From Acidobacteriota bacterium (GTDB lineage Bacteria; Acidobacteriota; Vicinamibacteria; Fen-336), in NCBI GenBank assembly GCA_022340585.1, contig JAJDNS010000197.1, positions 1 to 64,000 of the forward strand: a stretch of DNA of 64,000 nt, in the 5' to 3' direction. Below the pieces are notes generated by a model. It saw only the letters and a list, made by a program, of their open reading frames with translations. It had not been told where the DNA came from and made no database searches. Positions 17,610 to 26,337 of the stretch are shown in pieces (the first letter of the stretch is position 1; each line of letters starts with the position of its first letter). Both the position numbers and the translations under genes were made by a program.

Positions 17610-18068
17610 ATGAGAAACAGAGCTGGTTGGATCGTCGCCGCCGCGGTGGCGGCGCTGCTCTTCAGCGTCCCGGTGAGAGCGGGAGACGCCCGGGCGGACG
17701 AGGCGACGGGATCGGCCGGGGTCGAGAAGACCGGGCGCCAGCAGCTCATCCTGTGGACGAGCGGCGACCGCGAGGTCGCCCTCAAGATGGTCTTCATGTA
17801 CGCGTACAACTGCAAGAAGCGGGAATGGATGGACACCGTGCGGCTCCTCGTGTGGGGTCCCTCGGCGAAGCTGCTGTCCGAGGACGAGGAGCTGCAGGAG
17901 CAGCTCGACGGGCTCAAGGAGGTCGGCGTCGAGCTCTACGCGTGCAAGGGCTGCGCGGACCTCTATGGCGTCTCGGACAAGCTGAGCAGCCTCGGCATCA
18001 ACGTCATGTACGCCGGAACGATGCTCGCCGAGCTCCAGCAGAAGGGCTGGCACGTCCTGGCGATCTGA
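17610..18068 (+). CDS. Exported DsrE/F-like protein
   Basis: The product is 152 aa, preceded by ACAGGAGGAGAG. Residues 1-24 form a Sec signal. The rest fits the DsrE/DsrF-like fold: LILWTSGDREVALKMVFMYAYNC, then LLVWGPSAKLLSEDEELQEQL, then GVELYACKGCADLYGVSDKLSSLGINVMYAGTMLAE. Cys residues in YACKGCAD occupy the region where sulfur-carrier DsrE/TusD proteins hold their active cysteine. Most DsrE-type proteins are cytosolic sulfur-transfer subunits. Here a signal peptide places it in the periplasm, and no DsrF/H partner is nearby, so a classical Dsr role is unlikely. Confidence 0.8.
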   Translation: MRNRAGWIVAAAVAALLFSVPVRAGDARADEATGSAGVEKTGRQQLILWTSGDREVALKMVFMYAYNCKKREWMDTVRLLVWGPSAKLLSEDEELQEQLDGLKEVGVELYACKGCADLYGVSDKLSSLGINVMYAGTMLAELQQKGWHVLAI

Positions 18069-18102
18069 CCGCTTGCTCAGCCGGGTCTGACGCCGGGACC
18101 TG

Positions 18103-18114
18103 AGCCCGCGGGCT
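18103..18114. repeat. Perfect 12-bp palindrome (AGCCCGCGGGCT)
   Basis: It lies 35 nt after the DsrE-like stop in a GC-rich spacer. It may act as a weak terminator or a protein-binding site. No further copy was noticed. Confidence 0.3.
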
Positions 18115-18188
18115 ACGACGGAGAGGGCCGCCGCCGCCCGAGAGCGCAGCGGAGAAGCCCGCGCCGAAGGCGCCCGTCCGCCCCCGGC

Positions 18189-18218
18189 TTGAATCCGCTC
18201 GTCGCTCTGACGTATCCT
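18189..18218 (+). promoter_or_regulatory. Candidate sigma70-type promoter (TTGAAT-N18-TATCCT)
   Basis: The -35 TTGAAT at 18189-18194 and the -10 TATCCT at 18213-18218 are 18 nt apart. The small gene with a strong ribosome site starts 51 nt after the -10. Confidence 0.4.
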
Positions 18219-18268
18219 TGCCCATTCCTTCCCTCCATTGGTGTCTCCGAAAGCAGGCGGAGGTAGGA

Positions 18269-18466
18269 ATGACCTTTGAGCTCGAGGCCGACGGGGTTCG
18301 TGTCTGGTGCTCGTCACCGGAGTGGACCCTGAAGCTCGTGGAGAAGGGGGCCCGTCTCGTCGATCCGAAGCAGGCCGCCTACCTGCGCCGAGCGGACGAG
18401 TCTTCGATCTCTCGAGACCGGCGCCGTCCCCGAAAGCCGCGCGGCCTGTCAGACTCCGCCCGCTGA
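18269..18466 (+). CDS. Small hypothetical protein
   Basis: The product is 65 aa from ATG 18269, with a strong GGAGGTAGGA site directly upstream and a candidate promoter further up. It begins TFELEADGVRVWCSSPEWTLKLVEKG and ends in an Arg-rich, probably disordered tail. The 3' end overlaps the convergent esterase by 18 bp. I see no known domain. The ribosome site and promoter support a real gene, but the short length and basic tail leave doubt. Confidence 0.45.
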   Translation: MTFELEADGVRVWCSSPEWTLKLVEKGARLVDPKQAAYLRRADESSISRDRRRPRKPRGLSDSAR

Positions 18467-19123
18467 GCGCTCCGCGTCTTCCAGAACCCGGCCGGCGGCA
18501 CGACAGAAGGCGTCGCCCCACTCGTGACCACCGTCGAAGCGACACACCTCGACGGTCACGCCCTTCTTCTCCAGCAGGGCGACGTCGGCCACGAGTCTCT
18601 CCTCCGAGTACCAGGGGTCCGTCGCCCCCCGGCCGATCAACACCCGGGGGAAGTCCACGAGCTCGATCTCGGCGAGCTCCGGCGGGACGTCTCCGCCGAG
18701 AGCGAGGAGGACCTGGCCACGGCGGCCGGCGGCGGCGGCGGCCCGGTAGGCCATGGCGGTGCCCTGGGAGAATCCCACCCAGGCCACCGGCTCGCGAATC
18801 GGGTGGTCGTTCCGGACCCGGGTCAGCACCTCGTCCACGAACCGCACGTTGTCGGCGATCGCCAGCTCCCGATTGAAGCGGGTCATCCAGCTCGCCACCA
18901 CCTCGCCCGTCTTCCCCCGGTAGAACGGGTGGAGGGCCTGCACCGCGCACCGCCACCACCCGTCGATGCCGGGGATCCGCCGCAGGGCCTCGAGGTGTCG
19001 CTCGGCGGTCTCCGCATAGCCGTGGAATCCGATGAGGAGGGGTCGGGGCCCCGCGCCCCCGTCGGGACCCTCGAGCTCACAGTGCCCGTGGACCGTGGTG
19101 GGAACCTGGAAGCTCCTTCTCAA
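18449..19123 (-). CDS. Alpha/beta hydrolase (phospholipase/carboxylesterase family)
   Basis: The product is 224 aa. The likely start is TTG 19123, whose bases overlap the stop of the fucosidase gene (TTGA). No ATG or GTG lies between that stop and the fold, so translation is probably coupled. The fold opens with PLLIGFHGYAETAERHLEAL. The nucleophile Ser is in WVGFSQGTAMAYR, Asp in RGATDPWYS and His in FDGGHEWGD. This is the compact esterase/thioesterase (YpfH-like) type without a signal peptide, so it is cytosolic. Coupling to a fucosidase suggests a role in removing acyl groups from sugars, but this is inference. Confidence 0.78.
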   Translation of the reverse strand: MRRSFQVPTTVHGHCELEGPDGGAGPRPLLIGFHGYAETAERHLEALRRIPGIDGWWRCAVQALHPFYRGKTGEVVASWMTRFNRELAIADNVRFVDEVLTRVRNDHPIREPVAWVGFSQGTAMAYRAAAAAGRRGQVLLALGGDVPPELAEIELVDFPRVLIGRGATDPWYSEERLVADVALLEKKGVTVEVCRFDGGHEWGDAFCRAAGRVLEDAERSAGGV

Positions 19124-20562
19124 GGTTGCTCCAGGTCGATCGCGAGAGCGTATCCACGCTCGCCCGCCGATCCATCGGGGAGAACGACCTTCAGGCCGGT
19201 CTCGTCCCGGCTCCACGGCGCCGGCGTCCCGGTGCCGAGAACCCGCACCACCTCGACCTGCTCCGGGGCGTCGGAGGCGAGCGCCGAGAGGACGATCTGG
19301 TTCCCGTCGGGAGGCACGAGGGCCATGGCGTACACCGTTGCGTCCTTCCGCGTGTACCAGATGTCCTGCGGCGTGAAGCGCGCTTCGAAGCCCTTCTCCT
19401 CCCGCTCGCGCGTGCCCCCCATGGCCACGGTCGCGGGTCCCTCGTGGGTGGTCCGCCACCTTTCGGTCCCGTACACTGCCTCACCGTTGCGCTTCATCCA
19501 GTCCCCGACCGCGTGCAGGCGCACGACGCTCTCCTCCGGAATCAGGCCCTCGGCGGTGGGCCCGACGTTGAGCATGTAGTTGCCCCCCTTGCTCGCGATC
19601 TCGACGATCCAGAAGAGGAGCTCCTCCACCGACTTCCAGTCGTTGTCGAAGTGCTTGTACCCCCACGAGTTGTTGAGGGTGCCCACCGTCTCCCAAGGAC
19701 GGTCGTAGGTCACGCCGTCCTCGGGAATCCGGTTGTCGCCAGGCACGATGTAGTCCCCGAGGTCGTTGCCCACCCGATGACCGGCCAGGGTGGCGGGCTG
19801 GAGATCGTAGGTCATCTTGTAGAAGTCGAAGCTGGTCTGGAGGTCCATGCGGAAGGGGACGTCGTACCAGATCGTCCACAGGTCCGGGTACTTCGTCAGG
19901 ATCTCCCGCACCTGGGGCTTGGCCTTCTTCTCCACGTAGTCCGGGAAGGAAGTCGGGCTGGGATCGTGGAGGTTGACGGGCCAGGACCGCCCTTCGCTGC
20001 CCGAGAGGGCGAAGCCCCCGTCGCCGCCGTCGTACCAGTCGATGGAGTGGGAGTGGTAGACGCCGAAGCGCAGCCCCTGGCGCTTGCACGCCGCGTGCAG
20101 CTCGGCCACCACGTCGCGCCCGAAGGGGGTCGCGTCCACGACGTTGTAGTCGCTCACGTCGGAGTCGTACATGGCGAACCCGTCGTGGTGCTTCGAGGTG
20201 ATGACCATGTACCTCATGCCGGCATCGAGGGCGATCCTCACCCACGCGTCGGCGTCGAACTTCACGGGATTGAACTGCTTCGCCAGGGCAGCGTACTCGT
20301 CCCGGGGGATCTTTGCCCGCTGCATGATCCACTCCGAGATGCCGGGCATGCGCTCGCCCTTCCACTCTCCCGCCGGGATCGCGTACAGCCCCCAGTGGAT
20401 GAACATCCCGAACTTGGCCTCGTTGAAGGCCACCAGCTGCTCCGCCTTGGCCTCGTGCATCTCTCGCCACCGGGCGCGGAGCTCCGCCTCGTCGCCCGCG
20501 GCGGACGTCAGGGCCACGCCGGCCCACCCCACCAACACCAGTCCCACCGTCCGACGGTTCAT
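19120..20562 (-). CDS. Secreted alpha-L-fucosidase (GH29)
   Basis: The product is 480 aa from ATG 20562, with GGGAGGG upstream. A Sec signal ends near LTSAAGDEA. GH29 hallmarks are AKFGMFIHWGLYAIPAGEW near the N-terminus, YMVITSKHHDGFAMYDS, and DLWTIWYDVPF, where the Asp is the predicted nucleophile. Later, the family motif SKGGNYMLNVGPTAEGLIPEE is present, followed by a C-terminal beta-sandwich. It would release terminal L-fucose from glycans in the periplasm or outside. A second GH29 lies at 24846-26333. The gene is divergent from a symporter, separated by a REP-like palindrome. Confidence 0.93.
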   Translation of the reverse strand: MNRRTVGLVLVGWAGVALTSAAGDEAELRARWREMHEAKAEQLVAFNEAKFGMFIHWGLYAIPAGEWKGERMPGISEWIMQRAKIPRDEYAALAKQFNPVKFDADAWVRIALDAGMRYMVITSKHHDGFAMYDSDVSDYNVVDATPFGRDVVAELHAACKRQGLRFGVYHSHSIDWYDGGDGGFALSGSEGRSWPVNLHDPSPTSFPDYVEKKAKPQVREILTKYPDLWTIWYDVPFRMDLQTSFDFYKMTYDLQPATLAGHRVGNDLGDYIVPGDNRIPEDGVTYDRPWETVGTLNNSWGYKHFDNDWKSVEELLFWIVEIASKGGNYMLNVGPTAEGLIPEESVVRLHAVGDWMKRNGEAVYGTERWRTTHEGPATVAMGGTREREEKGFEARFTPQDIWYTRKDATVYAMALVPPDGNQIVLSALASDAPEQVEVVRVLGTGTPAPWSRDETGLKVVLPDGSAGERGYALAIDLEQP

Positions 20563-20591
20563 CGCGCCCTCCCGCACCAAGGATAAGGGAT

Positions 20592-20664
20592 AAGGGGTCA
20601 GGTCGTGAATGTTGAATGGAACGCCTCGGGGTGTCCCAATTCAGCATTCACGACCTGACCCCTT
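20592..20664. repeat. Long REP-like inverted repeat between divergent genes
   Basis: Arms of 26 nt at 20592-20617 (starting AAGGGGTCAGGTCGTGAAT) and 20639-20664 are reverse complements with one mismatch. A 21-nt centre may also pair weakly. It fills most of the 122-bp spacer between the fucosidase and symporter start codons. The GGGGTCAGGTC tip resembles palindromes mobilised by REP-associated tyrosine transposases, but no transposase gene is in this window. Confidence 0.75.
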
Positions 20665-20684
20665 TGATGTAACCTCTGCCTTCC

Positions 20685-22013
20685 ATGCGCTGGTACCGTC
20701 GTCTCCACTGGCAGATCATCCTCGGCCTGGCCCTCGGGGTGGTCTACGGGGCCCTGGCCGCCGCCCAGGGCTGGACGGACTTCACCCGGGACTGGATCGC
20801 TCCCTTCGGGACCATCTTCATCAACGGGCTCAAGCTGATCGCGGTCCCGCTGATCCTGGCCTCGCTCGTGACCGGGGTCGCCTCGCTCAGCGACCTGAAG
20901 AAGCTCTCCCGGATCGGCGGCAAGACGATCTTCATCTACATCGCCACCACCGTCGTCGCGGTGACGATCGGCCTCGTCACCGTCAACGTGCTTCGGCCCG
21001 GCCAGCAGGTGCCCGAGGCCATGCGCCTCGAGCTGCAGGAGACCTACGCCGCCGACGCCAGCGCGAGCGAGGCCCTGGCCGACACCGCGAAGGAGCGCGG
21101 GCCGCTGCAGCTCCTCGTGGACCTCGTGCCCGAGAACTTCTTCGCGGCCGCCGCGAGCAACGGCAGCATGCTGCAGGTGGTGTTCATCTCCATCCTCATC
21201 GGAGTGGGCCTGGTGCAGCTTCCAGAGACGAAGGCGAAGCCGCTCCTCGACTTCTTCGAGAGCGCCACCGCCCTCGTTCTCCGCCTCGTGGACCTGGTCA
21301 TGCTGATCGCGCCGCTCGGGGTGTTCGCCCTCATTGCCAGCACCATCACCTCGGTCGCCGGCGACGACCCGGGACGGATCGCCCAGCTGATGGGAGCCCT
21401 GGGCTACTACTGCGTCGCGGTGGTGGTGGGCCTCGCCCTCCAGACCCTGGTCACGTACCCGATCCTGCTCAAGCTCTTCACCCCCATGCCCATCCGCACC
21501 TTCTACACCGGGATCGCCCCCGCCCAGCTCGTGGCGTTCTCCACGAGCTCGAGCGGGGCGACGCTGCCGGTCACCATGGAGCGCTGCGAGGAGAAGCTCG
21601 GGGTCTCGGAAGAGGTCTCCTCCTTCGTCCTGCCTCTCGGGGCCACCATCAACATGGACGGCACCGGGCTCTACCAGGCGGTGGCCGCGGTCTTCATCGC
21701 CCAGGCCCTGGGCATGGGCCTCGGGGTCACCGCCCAGCTGACCATCGTGCTCACCGCGGTGCTGGCCTCCATTGGGACCGCCGGGGTGCCCGGGGCGGGG
21801 ATCATCATGCTGGTGGTGATCCTGGAGGCCATCGGCGTCCCCAGCGCCGGGGTCGCCCTCATCCTCGGCGTGGACCGCATCCTCGACATGACCCGGACGA
21901 TCACGAACATCACCGGGGACGCCTGCGTGGCCACCATTGTCGCCTCCTCCGAGGGCCAGCTGGGGCGCCCGGATCTCAGCGAGGAGCGCGACCGCATCCG
22001 CATCCGCGCCTAG
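20685..22013 (+). CDS. Dicarboxylate/amino acid:cation symporter (DAACS)
   Basis: The product is 442 aa with about eight transmembrane helices and two re-entrant loops. Family signatures are the Ser-rich loop AFSTSSSGATLPVT, the NMDGTGLY cation site in TM7, the GVPGAG loop and DRILDMTRTITNITGD in TM8. The Asp and Asn residues of these motifs bind Na+ and substrate. Members import glutamate, aspartate or C4-dicarboxylates with Na+ or H+. An insertion between TM3 and TM4 (roughly residues 105-145, PEAMRLELQETYAAD...) is longer than in GltP-type carriers. The substrate is not decidable from sequence alone. Confidence 0.92.
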   Translation: MRWYRRLHWQIILGLALGVVYGALAAAQGWTDFTRDWIAPFGTIFINGLKLIAVPLILASLVTGVASLSDLKKLSRIGGKTIFIYIATTVVAVTIGLVTVNVLRPGQQVPEAMRLELQETYAADASASEALADTAKERGPLQLLVDLVPENFFAAAASNGSMLQVVFISILIGVGLVQLPETKAKPLLDFFESATALVLRLVDLVMLIAPLGVFALIASTITSVAGDDPGRIAQLMGALGYYCVAVVVGLALQTLVTYPILLKLFTPMPIRTFYTGIAPAQLVAFSTSSSGATLPVTMERCEEKLGVSEEVSSFVLPLGATINMDGTGLYQAVAAVFIAQALGMGLGVTAQLTIVLTAVLASIGTAGVPGAGIIMLVVILEAIGVPSAGVALILGVDRILDMTRTITNITGDACVATIVASSEGQLGRPDLSEERDRIRIRA

Positions 22014-22039
22014 GGAGAGCTTCGTGCGACAACTCGTTG

Positions 22040-22057
22040 CCGAAGGGCTGTCTTCGG
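22040..22057 (+). terminator. Short hairpin downstream of the symporter
   Basis: CCGAAG at 22040-22045 pairs with CTTCGG at 22052-22057 around a 6-nt loop, 26 nt after the stop. There is no T-run. It is a weak terminator candidate. TTGACC follows at 22060 and could be a -35 for the next gene, but I see no good -10. Confidence 0.3.
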
Positions 22058-22158
22058 GATTGACCCGAGGCCTCGTTCACACCAAATAGACCATACGGAC
22101 CATTGATCGACCGGCAGAGAGGGGCGAATCTGGCGGTGCAGATCAAGGAGTCGCCACC

Positions 22159-24714
22159 ATGCCCAGCTCCCCCCGGTCGACGTTCGCGCACCCTCTTCTC
22201 CTCGCGGCCGCCGGGCTCCTCTCCGTCAGCGGACTCGCGTCGGCCCAGCACCCGGCCATCAACCTGATGGACGTCGATGGCAACGTCATCGACCCGGTCA
22301 ACGAGGAGAACGCCGACGTTCCCTTCTCCACGATGATGACGTGCGGGATGTGCCACGACTACGACGAGATCACCCAGGGTTACCACTTTCAGATGGGCTG
22401 GGACGTGATCTCCGACGACTTCGGAGTGGCCGAGGGTCGTCCCTGGAGTCTCTCGAACGGCCTGATGGGGCGGTGGTACCCCTACGCTTTCCGCCAGCTC
22501 GCGAAGAAGCACAACGAGTCCGCGGACGAGATCGACCTGACGGTCTACGATTTCGTGGGTTTCTCGTCGCCAGGTCGCGGGCAGCCCCCGTGCGGGGCGT
22601 GCCATCCCGGAGGCGGGGGCTTCGAGTTCGACCGGGAGGGGAATCGCTACGACGAGCACCTCCGTGAGAACCCCGACCTGGCCGGGAGCCTGGACGGGGA
22701 CTACTACAAGAGCCGCTGGGACAAGAGCGGCGTGGTCGAGGCCGACTGCCTGATCTGCCACCTCGAGGGCTACCGCTTCGAGGAGCGTGTCGACCAGCTC
22801 ACCTCCGGCAACTACAAGTGGGCGGTGGTCGCCGGCTCACGCCTGGGGATCGTCGAGGGCTCGGTGAAGGCCGGTCAGGAGCCCACGGTTGTCTACGAGA
22901 AGCGCCTGTTCAACGCCGACGGCACGATCACCCTGGACATGTCGTGGCCACCCCCCGACGAGAACTGCGTCTACTGCCACGGCAGCTCGGACGTCGACAA
23001 GCGGGGCTTCTCCTGGAACGACCCCTTCAACACCGACATCCACCAGGCCCAGGGGATGAGCTGCACCGGGTGTCACCCCGCCGGGCTCGACCACCAGATC
23101 GCCAAGGGCAACGAGCCGGAGTTCACCGTGGCCCCCGAGCTCAAGGGCAGCAACCAGAGCTGCCGGGAGTGCCACACGCTGGGCATTCGCGGTGCCCCCG
23201 TCCCCGAGCACGTTTCGATCCGCCCCTCCCACCTGGAGAAGATCGCCTGCGAGAGCTGCCACGTCCCCCAGCTCGGCCGCGCCGCCGCCCACGGCCACGA
23301 CACGACCACGGGGCAGCTCGACTTCCACCCCCGTCCCTCCGACGCCGCCGCGCCGGGCGAGGTCGGCATCTGGATGCCCGACTACGAGCGCCGAGAGGGG
23401 GGCCGCATCTACCCCATGAACCACTTCCTGGCGGTGTGGTGGGGCAACCGAGACGCCGACGACCTGATCCGCCCCTTGTTCCTCCGCGAGCACGCGACGG
23501 CATGGGAGCTCTTCGCCGACCAGGTCGAGGACGACGACGGCGACGGCCACAAGGAGGTCAATCGCGAGGACGAGATCGTGGCCGGCCTCGAGGCGTTCGC
23601 CACCGCGCTCGAGGGCAACCAGCGCTTCGAGCGGATCCAGCCGGTCCTCATCAAGTCCGGGTACTCCTACGAGCTCGACGAGTCCGGCTCGCTGGTGCGC
23701 GCGTCGCTGGACGGGACACCTCTCGAGGGCGCCTCCCACATCAACTTCACCATCAACCACAACGTCGCTCCGACCCGACTCGCCCTCGGGGCCAACGGCT
23801 GCGCCGACTGCCACGTGCCCGAGGCGCACTTCTTCAAGGGGCAGCGCACGGTCGATCTCAACGGGCCCGACGGCGCTCCGGTCACGGTGGCGAACGGCCA
23901 GTTTCTCGGGTGCAAGCCCTGGACCTTCCGGATCAACTCCTTCCACCAGCGGATCGTGAGCCCCTACATCGGCCCCCTGATCATGCTCGTGGTGTTCATG
24001 ATCGTGCTGCACTATCACAGCTACGGTCCCAAGAGGACACACTTCGATCCCTACTCAGACGAGATCCACCGCTTCTCGCTCATGGAGCGGGCGGTGCACC
24101 TGTTCCGTCTCATCGCGTTCGTCGTCCTCGCGGTGAGCGGGTTGATCCTGGCATTCAACCTCCACCTCTGGCAGCAGCTCCTCTTCGGCTCACCCCAGCG
24201 CCTGCTCGACTTCCACATCTGGTCCGGGGTGGTGTTCATCGTGACGACGGCCTTCGGGCTGTGGCTCTGGCTCGAGGACGCCGTCTTCGAGTCCTACGAC
24301 CGGGAATGGGTCCGCAAGCTGGGCGGCTACCTGGGGCACAAGGGCGAGGTGCCGGCCGGACGCTTCAACGCCGGACAGAAGATGTTCTACTGGTACACCG
24401 CAGTCTTCGGGATCATCATGTCGGTCACCGGGGTGATGTTGGTCTTCAAGCCGGCGTTCCAGCTGTCCACGGTTTGCGTCACCTCGACCGTGCACAACCT
24501 GGTCGGCTTCTTCCTCATCGCCGGGGTCCTCGCCCACGCCTACCTGGGGACGGTGGCCAACCCCGGCACCTGGCGGGTCCTGGTCGACGGCTCGGTGACT
24601 CGCGAGTGGGCGCGCCACCACCACCCGAACTGGTACAAGGCGCTGCTCGCCACCGGCTTGATCACCCCGGAAGGCAAGGCGGCCGACAAGGACCCCGAGA
24701 AGCACTCGTCGTAG
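22159..24714 (+). CDS. CbcL-like fusion: octahaem cytochrome c plus FdnI/HydC-type dihaem cytochrome b
   Basis: The product is 851 aa, preceded by AAGGAGTCG. A signal peptide (residues 1-29, ending ASAQ) leads into a periplasmic domain with eight CXXCH haem sites, at Cys62, 145, 197, 270, 302, 335, 364 and 548. Residues about 601-830 hold five membrane helices. The last four match formate dehydrogenase gamma (FdnI), including RFNAGQKM and ARHHHPNWY. The four expected b-haem histidines are at about 647, 686, 779 and 793, so ten haems are predicted. This layout is that of Geobacter CbcL (nine c-haems), an inner-membrane quinol oxidase for low-potential acceptors. It would pass electrons from menaquinol to periplasmic carriers. 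The gene stands alone, without an obvious outer-membrane conduit. Confidence 0.9.
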   Translation: MPSSPRSTFAHPLLLAAAGLLSVSGLASAQHPAINLMDVDGNVIDPVNEENADVPFSTMMTCGMCHDYDEITQGYHFQMGWDVISDDFGVAEGRPWSLSNGLMGRWYPYAFRQLAKKHNESADEIDLTVYDFVGFSSPGRGQPPCGACHPGGGGFEFDREGNRYDEHLRENPDLAGSLDGDYYKSRWDKSGVVEADCLICHLEGYRFEERVDQLTSGNYKWAVVAGSRLGIVEGSVKAGQEPTVVYEKRLFNADGTITLDMSWPPPDENCVYCHGSSDVDKRGFSWNDPFNTDIHQAQGMSCTGCHPAGLDHQIAKGNEPEFTVAPELKGSNQSCRECHTLGIRGAPVPEHVSIRPSHLEKIACESCHVPQLGRAAAHGHDTTTGQLDFHPRPSDAAAPGEVGIWMPDYERREGGRIYPMNHFLAVWWGNRDADDLIRPLFLREHATAWELFADQVEDDDGDGHKEVNREDEIVAGLEAFATALEGNQRFERIQPVLIKSGYSYELDESGSLVRASLDGTPLEGASHINFTINHNVAPTRLALGANGCADCHVPEAHFFKGQRTVDLNGPDGAPVTVANGQFLGCKPWTFRINSFHQRIVSPYIGPLIMLVVFMIVLHYHSYGPKRTHFDPYSDEIHRFSLMERAVHLFRLIAFVVLAVSGLILAFNLHLWQQLLFGSPQRLLDFHIWSGVVFIVTTAFGLWLWLEDAVFESYDREWVRKLGGYLGHKGEVPAGRFNAGQKMFYWYTAVFGIIMSVTGVMLVFKPAFQLSTVCVTSTVHNLVGFFLIAGVLAHAYLGTVANPGTWRVLVDGSVTREWARHHHPNWYKALLATGLITPEGKAADKDPEKHSS

Positions 24715-24750
24715 AGCGGCAGCGCATCGTCCCCGCGGGGCCCGGAACCC

Positions 24751-24759
24751 TGGTATATG
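24751..24759 (+). promoter_or_regulatory. Candidate extended -10 (TGGTATATG)
   Basis: TG-N-TATATG lies 86 nt before the GH29 start in the spacer after the cytochrome gene. It could drive the GH29 and amidohydrolase pair. There is no clear -35. Confidence 0.3.
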
Positions 24760-24845
24760 CTGAGCGTCGGACTCCGGCTCTCCCGACGGCCGGTGGCGAT
24801 CGCTCCCCGGCCCGTCGGCCCCGGGCGAGCGTCAGCGAGGTGTCC

Positions 24846-26333
24846 ATGCAGACGCGATGCCGTTCCCTGCCCTCCGGGCTGCTCGCGGCCCTGGCCCTCA
24901 TCGCCCTCTCCCCGGTCACCGAGGCGGCCGAGCCGCCGGCACCGTACGGCCCGGTCCCCAGCCCCCGCCAGCTCCAGTGGCACGCGCTGGAGTTCTACGG
25001 CTTCCTCCACTTCACGGTGAACACCTTCACCGACAAGGAGTGGGGCTACGGGGACGAGTCGCCCGCGGTCTTCGCACCCACCGACTTCGACGCGGACCAG
25101 ATCGTGGGAGTGGCGAAGGGGGCGGGCATGAGGGGCCTCATCCTCACCGCCAAGCACCACGACGGCTTCTGCCTCTGGCCATCGGAGTACACCGAGCACT
25201 CCGTGAAGAACAGCCCGTGGCGCGACGGCCAGGGCGACGTCGTGAGGGAGATCGCCGACGCCTGCCGTCGCCACGGCCTGGCCTTCGGCACGTACCTCTC
25301 GCCGTGGGACCGCAACCACCCCGAGTACGGGCGCCCGGCCTACCTCGACTACTTCCGCAACCAGCTTCGGGAGCTGATGAGCGGCTACGGCCCCCTCTTC
25401 GAAGTCTGGTTCGACGGGGCCAACGGCGGCGACGGGTACTACGGCGGCGCCCGCGAGACCCGCCGGATCGACCGCTTGACCTACTACGATTGGCCGAACA
25501 CCCGCCAGATCGTCCGAGACCTCCAGCCGGGAGCCTCCATGTTCTCCGACGCCGGCCCCGATGTGCGGTGGGTCGGCAACGAGAAGGGCATCGCCGGCGA
25601 TCCGGCCTGGTCCACGCTCAACCGCGACGACTTCGCGCCGGGGGAGGCGGACGAGAAGCGCCTGAACCGTGGGGACCGTCCCGGGACGCACTGGCTGCCG
25701 GCGGAGTGCGACGTCTCGATCCGGCCGGGCTGGTTCTACCACTCGAGCGAGGACGACAAGGTGCGGAGCCCCCACGATCTCCTCGACCTCTACTACAAGT
25801 CGGTGGGTCGCGGGGCATCGCTCCTGCTCAACCTCCCCCCGGATCGGCGGGGGCGGATTCACGAGAACGACGAGCGCTCGCTGCGTGCGTTCAGGGCGCT
25901 GCTCGACGCCACGTTCGCCGAGGACCTCGCTCGGGGCGCGGTGGTCAGCGCCAGCAACGTGCGGGGCGACGCGGACCGCTTCTCCCCCGCCCACGTCCTG
26001 GACGGGGACCGCCAGACCTACTGGTCCACCGACGACGGCCTCGCGACCCCGGAGCTGGTGCTGGACCTCGGTGACACCGTCACCTTCAACGTGGTCAGCC
26101 TCCGCGAGTACCTCCCCCTCGGCCAGCGGGTCGAGGACTGGGCGCTCGACGCCTGGGAGGAGGGCGCCTGGCGGGAGTTCGCGAAAGGCACCGCCATTGG
26201 CAACCGCCGCCTGTGGCGCGGGAGCGACGTGGCCACCGACCGGGTTCGCCTCCGCATCACCAAGGCACCGGTCTGCCCCGCACTGTCGGAGATGGCCCTC
26301 TTCCTCGAGCCGCCGAAGGCGCGCCCGGAGTGA
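24846..26333 (+). CDS. Secreted GH29 fucosidase with C-terminal discoidin-like domain
   Basis: The product is 495 aa from ATG 24846. The frame is open far upstream, but the signal peptide starts here (QTRCRSLPSGLLAALALIAL, cleavage near TEAAE). GH29 motifs are WHALEFYGFLHFTVNTF, LILTAKHHDGFCLWPS and FEVWFDGANGG, whose Asp is the predicted nucleophile. GASLLLNLPPDRRGRI matches the late family motif. Residues about 355-490 form an F5/8 type C (CBM32-like) sandwich: SASNVRGD..FSPAHVLDGDRQTYWSTDDG and later VRLRITKAPVCPALSEMALF. It belongs to the shorter GH29 subgroup with a carbohydrate-binding tail. Linkage preference is unknown. A lipoprotein amidohydrolase follows after 4 nt. Confidence 0.92.
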   Translation: MQTRCRSLPSGLLAALALIALSPVTEAAEPPAPYGPVPSPRQLQWHALEFYGFLHFTVNTFTDKEWGYGDESPAVFAPTDFDADQIVGVAKGAGMRGLILTAKHHDGFCLWPSEYTEHSVKNSPWRDGQGDVVREIADACRRHGLAFGTYLSPWDRNHPEYGRPAYLDYFRNQLRELMSGYGPLFEVWFDGANGGDGYYGGARETRRIDRLTYYDWPNTRQIVRDLQPGASMFSDAGPDVRWVGNEKGIAGDPAWSTLNRDDFAPGEADEKRLNRGDRPGTHWLPAECDVSIRPGWFYHSSEDDKVRSPHDLLDLYYKSVGRGASLLLNLPPDRRGRIHENDERSLRAFRALLDATFAEDLARGAVVSASNVRGDADRFSPAHVLDGDRQTYWSTDDGLATPELVLDLGDTVTFNVVSLREYLPLGQRVEDWALDAWEEGAWREFAKGTAIGNRRLWRGSDVATDRVRLRITKAPVCPALSEMALFLEPPKARPE

Positions 26334-26337
26334 GCAG

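Noticed and set aside
17610-18068. Assignment as a dissimilatory sulfite reductase partner
   Set aside because: No DsrF, DsrH, DsrC or DsrAB nearby, and a signal peptide is present.
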